From assembly GCA_009923895.1 (NCBI GenBank), contig RFSP01000006.1:1-20070 (forward strand): DNA of 20,070 nt, read 5' to 3'. Below are positions 14,721 to 20,070 of this stretch, piece by piece. Every line of letters begins with the position of its first letter. Positions within the stretch are counted from its first letter, which is position 1. The notes beneath the pieces were generated by a model. That model ran no database searches. It was given only the letters and a program-made list of their open reading frames with translations, and was not told the origin of the DNA. Origin of the DNA: Betaproteobacteria bacterium (GTDB taxonomy: Bacteria; Pseudomonadota; Gammaproteobacteria; Burkholderiales; Burkholderiaceae_C). A program made the translations under genes and the position numbers.

Positions 14721-15285
14721 AGCTGAGCATCAGCGGGTCAAATCCCAGCAAAGACAGCGCGCGTTCATAGCGCTGCTCCACCGGGGTGTCAAAAATGATG
14801 GCGGGGTCGGCATCCACCGTGAGCCAGCCATTGCGGCCAATTTCCTCCTCGAGCTGCCCTGCGCTCCAGCCGCTGTAGCCCAGCGTCACCAGCATGCGGC
14901 GGGGCCCAGAGCCGTTGGAAATGGCTTCCAGCACATCGCGACTCGTGGTCATTTCAAGGCCGCCGCCCGGAATGCGCAAAGTCGAGTTGAAGGGCCCTTC
15001 TTCCAGGCCGATCTTTTCGTGCAGCACGAAACCGCGTTCGGTCTGTACCGGCCCCCCAAAATAAACGGGTTGCTCTTGCAGGTCTTGACGGCCCAGCGGC
15101 AACTCCACCTTCTCAAACAGGCCTTTGACGGTGATGTTGATGGGCCGGTTGATCACCAACCCCAAAGCGCCCTTGGGCGTGTGCTCGCACATGTAGACCA
15201 CGGTGCGGGCAAAGTGATCGTCCAACATGCCCGGCATGGCGATCAGGAACTGGTTGGTAAAGTTGATCGGATCGCCGGACGACAT
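14719..15285 (-). CDS. algH: YqgE/AlgH family protein (DUF179)
   Basis: A 188-residue protein of the YqgE/AlgH family. It was named from an alginate-regulation phenotype in Pseudomonas; the biochemical role is unresolved. Diagnostic segments are FLIAMPGMLDDHFARTVVYM, KGALGLVINRP, PVYFGGPVQTERGFVLH, and LVTLGYSGWSAGQLEEEI (about residues 131-148) near the C-terminus. It is the first gene of the seven-gene minus-strand run and diverges from the photolyase, with 34 bases between the starts. A TAGAAT hexamer lies only six bases before its ATG, too close to assign as a normal promoter. Confidence 0.94.
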   Translation of the reverse strand: MSSGDPINFTNQFLIAMPGMLDDHFARTVVYMCEHTPKGALGLVINRPINITVKGLFEKVELPLGRQDLQEQPVYFGGPVQTERGFVLHEKIGLEEGPFNSTLRIPGGGLEMTTSRDVLEAISNGSGPRRMLVTLGYSGWSAGQLEEEIGRNGWLTVDADPAIIFDTPVEQRYERALSLLGFDPLMLS

Positions 15286-15319
15286 GCCAGGATTCTATTC
15301 CCGCGAGACAATCCCGCAC

Positions 15320-16834
15320 ATGCCCTCCACCGCCCAGAAACAAATTTCCGCGTCTCCCCGCAGCCTGGATCGGGCCCTCGTCTGGCTGCGGCGTGATTTG
15401 CGCTGCTACGACCATGCGGCGCTCCATCAGGCCCTGCGTTCGGCGCGCCAGGTCTGGTGTGCCTTTGTTTTTGACAGCGACTTGCTGGCACCGCTGCCCC
15501 GGCGGGACCGGCGGGTGGAGTTCATCCGGGAGTCCTTGGTCGGCTTGAACGACGACCTTCGGCGTCTGGGTCAGGCGCGCGGAGTGGCGGGCGCTGGCCT
15601 GGTGGTTCGGCACGGGGTGGCCGCTGAGGAACTCCCACGGCTGGCGGCTCAATGGGGTGTGCAGGCGGTCTATGCGAGCCACGACGATGACCCCTATGCC
15701 CTTGCGCGCGACGCCAAAGTGCGAGGTGCGCTGGCCGAGCTCGGCGTGGCCTTTCACACCGTCAAAGACCATGTCATCTTCGAGCGCTCCGAAGTCATGA
15801 CCGCTGGGGGCACGCCCTATGGCGTCTTCACGCCTTACAAGAACGCCTGGCTCAAACGGTTGAACGACACGCACGTGCAAGCGCTGGAAGTGGGGGCGTT
15901 GGCGGACGCCCTGGCGGCGGTGCCTGAAGGACATTCGGGGGTGCCCACCTTGAAAGACTTGGGTTTTGAGCCCAGCAATTTGGCGTCTTTGCCGTTGCCC
16001 ACGGGCACCTTGGGGGGCTTGTCCTTGCTGGAAGACTTCCTCTTGGAGCGGGTTGACGCTTATGACCGAGCGCGGGACTTCCCTGCGGTCAAAGGGCCCA
16101 GCTATCTGAGCACCCACCTGCGATTCGGGACCGTCTCCATCCGCCACCTGGTGCGTGAAGCCTGGGCTCGAGCCCGGGCAGGATCGCGCGGGGCCGAAGT
16201 CTGGCTGTCGGAGTTGATTTGGAGAGACTTCTATCACCAGGTGCTCCACCACCACCCCCACGTGGTGAGCCAGGCCTTTCGAGCGGAATACGACCGGATT
16301 CGCTGGGAGCATGGCAAGCCTGCGCAGACCCTGTTCCAGGCCTGGTGTGAGGGCCAGACCGGATACCCGCTGGTCGATGCCGCCATGCTGCAGTTGAATC
16401 AAACGGGCTATATGCACAACCGGCTGCGCATGGTGGTGGCCAGCTTTCTGACCAAAGACCTGGGGTTGGATTGGCGCTGGGGCGAACGCTATTTTGCGCA
16501 AACGCTCAACGACTTTGACCTTGCCGCCAATAACGGCGGTTGGCAATGGGCTTCCTCCAGCGGCTGTGATGCACAGCCGTGGTTTCGCATCTTCAACCCC
16601 ACCACGCAAAGCGAAAAGTTCGACCCCCAAGGCCGATTCATTCGACGCTATTTGCCGCAGCTGGGCCAACTGCCCGACAAACTCATCCACGCGCCCTGGA
16701 CGGCACGCCCGGTCGATCTCGAGGCCGCTGCTTTGAAACTGGGGGTGGACTACCCCTTGCCCATCGTCTCCCACGACGAAGCGCGTCAAAAGACGCTGTT
16801 GCGCTACGGCGTGGTCAAAAAGACAGTGCCTTAA
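15320..16834 (+). CDS. phrB: Deoxyribodipyrimidine photolyase (CPD class I)
   Basis: A light-driven flavoenzyme that splits cyclobutane pyrimidine dimers. The 504-residue protein has an N-terminal antenna domain (RALVWLRRDLRCYDHAAL, residues about 18-35), a linker and the FAD-binding helical domain. FAD-site and substrate segments are GPSYLSTHLRFGTVSIRHL, WLSELIWRDFYHQVL, TGYPLVDAAMLQLNQTGYMH with NRLRMVVASFL, and LNDFDLAANNGGWQWASSSG then FRIFNPTTQSEKFD. The start at ATG 15320 is preferred; an in-frame ATG at 15284 would overlap the algH start. The stop TAA overlaps the rubredoxin stop on the other strand. Confidence 0.96.
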   Translation: MPSTAQKQISASPRSLDRALVWLRRDLRCYDHAALHQALRSARQVWCAFVFDSDLLAPLPRRDRRVEFIRESLVGLNDDLRRLGQARGVAGAGLVVRHGVAAEELPRLAAQWGVQAVYASHDDDPYALARDAKVRGALAELGVAFHTVKDHVIFERSEVMTAGGTPYGVFTPYKNAWLKRLNDTHVQALEVGALADALAAVPEGHSGVPTLKDLGFEPSNLASLPLPTGTLGGLSLLEDFLLERVDAYDRARDFPAVKGPSYLSTHLRFGTVSIRHLVREAWARARAGSRGAEVWLSELIWRDFYHQVLHHHPHVVSQAFRAEYDRIRWEHGKPAQTLFQAWCEGQTGYPLVDAAMLQLNQTGYMHNRLRMVVASFLTKDLGLDWRWGERYFAQTLNDFDLAANNGGWQWASSSGCDAQPWFRIFNPTTQSEKFDPQGRFIRRYLPQLGQLPDKLIHAPWTARPVDLEAAALKLGVDYPLPIVSHDEARQKTLLRYGVVKKTVP

Positions 16835-17004
16835 ACCGGCACCATCTCAAAATCTTCTTTGCGGGCTCCGCATTCGGGACAAGTCCAGTTCATGGGCACT
16901 TGCGCCCAGGGAGTTCCAGCCGGAATGCCGTGCTCCGGATCACCGGCCGCCTCGTCATAAATCCAGCCGCAGATCAAGCACATCCAAGTTTGGGGTTCTG
17001 TCAC
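16831..17004 (-). CDS. Rubredoxin
   Basis: A small one-iron electron carrier. The 57-residue reading starts at GTG 17002-17004 and includes WMCLICGWIYDEAAGDPEHG, then the PMNWTCPECGARKEDFEMV end. The two CxxC pairs (CLIC and CPEC) bind the Fe(SCys)4 centre, and the aromatic/PEHGI/P spacing is that of standard rubredoxins. The start is not certain: the frame extends far upstream through thiD's antisense, and an ATG (16981-16983) would remove most of the first strand. It is single, divergent from the thiD-hemL genes, and tail-to-tail with phrB. The electron partner is not in the window. Confidence 0.9.
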   Translation of the reverse strand: MTEPQTWMCLICGWIYDEAAGDPEHGIPAGTPWAQVPMNWTCPECGARKEDFEMVPV

Positions 17005-17024
17005 GATCTCAGTGGGTGGGTCAC

Positions 17025-17043
17025 TACAATGAGGGCGATTGTA
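17025..17043. promoter_or_regulatory. Palindromic divergent promoter/operator candidate
   Basis: A perfect inverted repeat with six-base arms, TACAAT-GAGGGCG-ATTGTA, lies in the 85-base gap between rubredoxin and the thiD-like gene. Each arm reads TACAAT on one strand, one mismatch from the -10 consensus. The plus-strand arm could be the -10 for thiD-hemL and the minus-strand arm the -10 for rubredoxin, 33 bases ahead of its GTG. The -35 regions are weak on both sides. It could equally be a binding site for a dimeric regulator. Confidence 0.4.
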
Positions 17044-17089
17044 CCGACCGACCACCTCACGGTAAGACCGAAGCCCGCCTGGAACCCCG

Positions 17090-18046
17090 ATGAACACCGA
17101 TTTGCCCTCCATGGACGGCCCCGCACCCGCTGCAGAACCTTCGGCGCCTGCCTGCGTGATGACCTTCAACGTCAACGACCCCAGTGGAGCCGGCGGGCTG
17201 GCCGGCGATGTGGCCACCATCGCCGCCATGGGTGCGCACCCCTTGAGCGTGATCACCTCCATCCTCATGCGCGACACCGCTGAGATCTTTGATCACCTGC
17301 CCATGGACGAAGAAGCGGTGGTCGAGCAAGCACGCACCATCCTGGAAGACGTTTCCATCTCCGGATGGAAAGTGGGCTTTCTGGGTTCAGCCGACACCGT
17401 GGCGGCCGTGGCCGAGGTGCTGTCCGATTACACCGAAGTGCCCCTGGTGGCTTACATGCCCGATTTGAGCTGGCTCGAAGAAGACCAGCTTCAACCCTAT
17501 TTGGAGGCCTACCGGGAGCTCATTCTTCCTGCGGCAGAGATTCTGGTGGGCAACCGCAAGACCCTGTGCGACCTGCTGCTGCCAGACTGGGACAACGAGC
17601 GCCCTCCTTCGCCCCGCGAACTTGCGGTGGCAGCGGGAGAGCGTGGCACACGTTATGTGTTGGTCACAGGCATCGTGCTGCCCTCCAAGGGGGCGCAGCA
17701 ACAGATCGACAACGTCTTGGCATCGCCGCAAGGGGCTTTGGCTGGGGAAAAGTTTGAGCGCTTTGACGCTTCATTTGTCGGGGCGGGCGACACTTTGTCC
17801 TCGGCCCTGGCTGCTTTGCTGGCCGCTGGCGCCGAACTTCAAGCTGCAGTGGGCGAGGCCCTGACCTTCCTGGATCAAAGTTTGGATGCCGGGTTCCGTC
17901 CGGGCATGGGCAATATCGTGCCCGATCGATTTTTCTGGGCCTTGCCCCCCACAGAAGGACCGTCAGAGTCGCCCGCAGGGAGCGACGATTCTGGCGGCCC
18001 AGATTCCACAGAACCCCCCCAAGGAGTTTCACGCCGTGTCCACTAA
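17090..18046 (+). CDS. thiD: ThiD-like hydroxymethylpyrimidine (phosphate) kinase, divergent
   Basis: A ribokinase-fold protein of 318 residues related to HMP/HMP-P kinase of thiamine synthesis. Matches are VMTFNVNDPSGAGGLAGD (23-40), IAAMGAHPLSVITSI, GWKVGFLGS (92-100) and the ATP-site anion hole GAGDT (231-235). Departures are clear. The segment normally reading DPVMxxxSGxxL is replaced around residues 118-133 by LVAYMPDLSWLEE. The TPNxxEA motif is replaced by VGNRKTLCDLL (153-163). The Pro/Ser-rich tail after residue 285 is extra. The gene is found ahead of hemL in related genomes. It ends 11 bases inside hemL. It is a kinase of this fold with fair certainty, but the substrate is less sure than the name suggests. 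Confidence 0.75.
   Translation: MNTDLPSMDGPAPAAEPSAPACVMTFNVNDPSGAGGLAGDVATIAAMGAHPLSVITSILMRDTAEIFDHLPMDEEAVVEQARTILEDVSISGWKVGFLGSADTVAAVAEVLSDYTEVPLVAYMPDLSWLEEDQLQPYLEAYRELILPAAEILVGNRKTLCDLLLPDWDNERPPSPRELAVAAGERGTRYVLVTGIVLPSKGAQQQIDNVLASPQGALAGEKFERFDASFVGAGDTLSSALAALLAAGAELQAAVGEALTFLDQSLDAGFRPGMGNIVPDRFFWALPPTEGPSESPAGSDDSGGPDSTEPPQGVSRRVH
18021..18026 (+). promoter_or_regulatory. Shine-Dalgarno site deciding the hemL GTG start
   Basis: AAGGAG lies nine bases before GTG 18036, inside the end of the thiD-like gene. It supports GTG 18036 over the far-upstream start of the same open frame at 17886 and implies coupled translation with the thiD-like gene. Confidence 0.75.
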
Positions 18047-19325
18047 TGACGCCCTGTTCGCCCGTGCCCAACAGGTGATTCCAGGCGGGGTCAACTCCCC
18101 TGTGCGCGCGTTTCGCGCCGTCGGCGGAACGCCTCGGTTCATTCAGCGTGCCCAAGGCAGTGCCATGTGGGACGCAGAGGGTCGCCGCTACATCGACTAC
18201 ATCGGCTCTTGGGGCCCAATGATTCTTGGACACGGCCACCCAGCGGTCGTCGAAGCGGTGTCGCGCGCCGTGAGCGAAGGCTTCAGCTTTGGCGCTCCCA
18301 CAGAGCGTGAAATCGAATTGGCCGAGGCCATCATTGGGCTCGTGCCCAGCGTGGAGCAGGTCCGGCTGGTGTCCAGCGGCACCGAAGCCGGCATGAGCGC
18401 GCTGCGCCTGGCGCGCGGGGCCACGGGACGCTCCAAGATCATCAAGTTCGAGGGCTGCTACCACGGCCATGCCGACGCCTTGCTGGTGAAAGCCGGATCG
18501 GGATTGGCCACCTTTGGTCACCCCACCAGTGCCGGTGTCCCTCCCGAAGTGGTGCAGCACACCCTCGTCTTGGAATACAACCACGTGGGTCAACTCGAAG
18601 AAGCCTTCGCCTCACACGGCAAAGACATCGCCTGCGTGATGGTCGAGCCCATCGCCGGCAACATGAACTTTGTGCGCTCGAGCGTGCCCTTCATGACCCG
18701 TCTGCGCGAGCTGTGCACGCAACACGGGGCCTTGCTGGTCTTTGACGAAGTGATGACCGGGTTCAGGGTGGCCCTGGGCGGTGCGCAAAGTGTTTACGCG
18801 CGTCTGATTCCTGGCTTTCAGCCCGACATGAGCGTGTTTGGCAAGGTCATTGGCGGGGGCATGCCTTTGGCGGCCTTTGGCGGCAGCAAAGCAGTCATGA
18901 GTCAACTTGCGCCGCTCGGCCCGGTGTACCAGGCCGGCACGCTCAGCGGCAACCCGGTGGCCACGGCCTGCGGTTTGGCCACCTTGAAAGAGATTGCCAA
19001 GCCCGGATTCTTTGAGTCGCTGAGCGCCAAAACAACGGCCTTGGTGCAGGGCCTGACCCAAGTGGCGCAAGATGCGGGTGTCCCATTTTGTGGAGATTCA
19101 CAAGGCGGCATGTTCGGCTTCTTTTTCCATCCCACCTTGCCGCAGAACTACGCGACGGTGATGGCCACCGACAAAGACCGCTTCAATCGATTCTTCCACG
19201 GCATGCTCAACCGGGGCGTGTACTTGGCGCCTGCCCTGTACGAGGCCGGATTTGTCAGTGCCGCACACAGCGACGAAGACATCGCCCTGACCTTGGATGC
19301 CGCCCGACACGCTTTGCGCGACTGA
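18036..19325 (+). CDS. hemL: Glutamate-1-semialdehyde 2,1-aminomutase
   Basis: A PLP enzyme that converts glutamate-1-semialdehyde to 5-aminolevulinate, the haem precursor, in the C5 pathway. The 429-residue protein matches the family length. Landmarks are VIPGGVNSPVRAF at the start, YIDYIGSWGPMILGH, SSGTEAGMSALRLAR (cofactor phosphate site), GCYHGHADALLVKAGSG, FDEVMTGFRVA (about 236-246) and FGKVIGGGMPLAAFGG, with K270 as the Schiff-base lysine. GTLSGNPVATACGLATL follows. The GTG start is backed by AAGGAG nine bases upstream. It overlaps the thiD-like gene by 11 bases and is followed by mpl after seven bases. Confidence 0.97.
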   Translation: MSTNDALFARAQQVIPGGVNSPVRAFRAVGGTPRFIQRAQGSAMWDAEGRRYIDYIGSWGPMILGHGHPAVVEAVSRAVSEGFSFGAPTEREIELAEAIIGLVPSVEQVRLVSSGTEAGMSALRLARGATGRSKIIKFEGCYHGHADALLVKAGSGLATFGHPTSAGVPPEVVQHTLVLEYNHVGQLEEAFASHGKDIACVMVEPIAGNMNFVRSSVPFMTRLRELCTQHGALLVFDEVMTGFRVALGGAQSVYARLIPGFQPDMSVFGKVIGGGMPLAAFGGSKAVMSQLAPLGPVYQAGTLSGNPVATACGLATLKEIAKPGFFESLSAKTTALVQGLTQVAQDAGVPFCGDSQGGMFGFFFHPTLPQNYATVMATDKDRFNRFFHGMLNRGVYLAPALYEAGFVSAAHSDEDIALTLDAARHALRD

Positions 19326-19332
19326 ACCTCAC

Positions 19333-20070
19333 ATGCACCTTCACATCCTCGGTATTTGTGGCACGTTCATGGGCGGCCTGGCCGCGCTCGCTCGCGAGGC
19401 GGGTCACCGGGTGACCGGCTGCGACGCCAATGTCTACCCACCTATGAGCGATCAATTGCGCGCCCTGGGCATCGAACTGATCGAAGGGTTCTCCGCCGAC
19501 CAATTGGCCCTGCAACCCGATGTCTTTGTGGTGGGCAATGTGGTCTCTCGCGGCAACCCGTTGATGGAAGCGATTTTGGACGCGGGCGTTCGCTACACCA
19601 GCGGCCCGCAATGGTTGGCCGACCACGTGCTCCATGGACGTCATGTGCTGGCGGTGGCCGGCACTCACGGCAAGACCGGCACCACCTCCATGTTGACCTG
19701 GATCCTGGAGGCCGCGGGCCTTCAACCCGGCTTTTTGGTGGGAGGGGTTCCGCTGAATTTCGGCATTTCTGCGCGTCTGGGACAAGGCGATTGCTTTGTC
19801 ATTGAAGCCGACGAGTACGACACGGCCCTGTTTGACAAACGCAGCAAATTTGTCCACTACCGCCCCCGCACGGCCATCCTTAACAACTTGGAACATGACC
19901 ACGCCGACATCTTCCCGGAGTTGGCGGCGATTGAAACCCAGTTTCATCACCTGGTGCGCACGGTGCCCGCCAGTGGCCGCTTGGTGGTCAACGCGCGCGA
20001 CGAGGCCTTGCAACGGGTCTTGCAGCGCGGTTGCTGGAGCCAGGTGCAGCGCTTTGGCACCCGGCGCGAG
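19333..20070 (+). CDS. mpl: UDP-N-acetylmuramate:L-alanyl-gamma-D-glutamyl-meso-diaminopimelate ligase (5' part)
   Basis: A murein-recycling ligase that attaches the recovered tripeptide to UDP-MurNAc. 246 codons are visible and the frame runs off the right edge. The N-terminal UDP-binding Rossmann loop reads ILGICGTFMGGLA (5-17), the Mpl signature that replaces the MurC version. VVGNVVSRGNPLMEAIL, SGPQWLAD and the ATP P-loop AGTHGKTGTTS (109-119) follow, then FVIEADEYDTALFDKRSKF and ILNNLEHDHADIF. The residue after the P-loop GKT is Gly116, where the family usually has Thr. The start at ATG 19333 is seven bases after hemL, suggesting one transcript. Confidence 0.95.
   Translation, partial: MHLHILGICGTFMGGLAALAREAGHRVTGCDANVYPPMSDQLRALGIELIEGFSADQLALQPDVFVVGNVVSRGNPLMEAILDAGVRYTSGPQWLADHVLHGRHVLAVAGTHGKTGTTSMLTWILEAAGLQPGFLVGGVPLNFGISARLGQGDCFVIEADEYDTALFDKRSKFVHYRPRTAILNNLEHDHADIFPELAAIETQFHHLVRTVPASGRLVVNARDEALQRVLQRGCWSQVQRFGTRRE

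Noticed and set aside
15291..15296. TAGAAT on the minus strand as a -10 for algH.
   Set aside because: It ends only six bases before the algH ATG with no fitting -35, so transcription would start at or inside the start codon. It could be real only if the message is leaderless or the start is downstream.
15113..16789. A 558-codon open frame on the minus strand opposite the photolyase.
   Set aside because: It is antisense to an unambiguous phrB, shows no domain, and overlaps the algH 5' region. A high-GC shadow.
16820..16840. Inverted repeat GTGCC...GGCAC as a bidirectional terminator.
   Set aside because: The stem is only five base pairs, it lies within the coding ends, and no T-tract follows on either strand.
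17664..18593. A 309-codon minus-strand frame opposite the thiD-like gene and hemL.
   Set aside because: It spans the junction of two well-supported plus-strand genes, with low-complexity Arg/Pro/Gly composition and no motif.
1..20070. Search for CRISPR arrays, tRNA genes, insertion sequences, phage or defence genes.
   Set aside because: No regularly spaced repeats, cloverleaf-like segments, transposase or integrase motifs were seen. All stretches are explained by housekeeping genes, and the longest non-coding gap is under 100 bases.

Overview
This is a high-GC window with dense, often overlapping genes and almost no non-coding DNA. Gene content and order point to a betaproteobacterium of the order Burkholderiales, most likely family Comamonadaceae. 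The indicators are the cox cluster with a DUF2244 gene in front and ctaG plus DUF2970 behind, the rhodanese-grxC-secB-gpsA block divergent from gpmA, the algH-ruvX-pyrR-pyrB-dihydroorotase-like run, and the rubredoxin/thiD-hemL-mpl divergence. No tRNA, rRNA, CRISPR array, insertion sequence or prophage gene was seen. Species-level assignment is not possible by eye.

Layout. 1-4219 (minus strand) is a cytochrome c oxidase operon: DUF2244 membrane protein, ctaC (subunit II with a fused cytochrome c domain), ctaD (subunit I), a tiny assembly-protein ORF of 37 codons, ctaG (Cox11 type) and the start of a DUF2970 gene. 4309-5148 (minus) is a BioC-like methyltransferase relative that lacks a recognisable SAM-binding motif. 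It diverges from comF and trmL (plus, about 5168-6559). 6605-8837 (minus) holds a rhodanese, grxC, secB and gpsA, with gpmA divergent at 8902-9645.

9653-15285 (minus) is a tightly packed seven-gene run: algH/yqgE, ruvX, pyrR, pyrB, a non-catalytic dihydroorotase-like gene, a PlsC-type acyltransferase and an AMP/thymidine phosphorylase-family gene. Most junctions overlap by 1-17 bases. 15320-16834 is a photolyase (plus), tail-to-tail with a rubredoxin (minus, 16831-17004). 17090-20070 (plus) holds a divergent ThiD-like kinase, hemL and the start of mpl.

How they work together. The cox operon builds the terminal aa3-type oxidase and its copper delivery. The pyr run combines two steps of pyrimidine synthesis and a PRPP-binding regulator with a nucleotide-salvage phosphorylase. 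The other blocks are housekeeping: redox, protein export, phospholipid precursor, glycolysis, haem, thiamine, murein recycling and DNA repair.

The most notable observations are as follows. The dihydroorotase-like gene lacks the metal-binding HxH and appears to have lost about a third of its length through an internal deletion with a frameshift. An archaeal-type AMP phosphorylase homologue is translationally coupled at the end of the pyrimidine operon. The BioC-like protein lacks the SAM motif. No wholly new multi-gene system was recognised.
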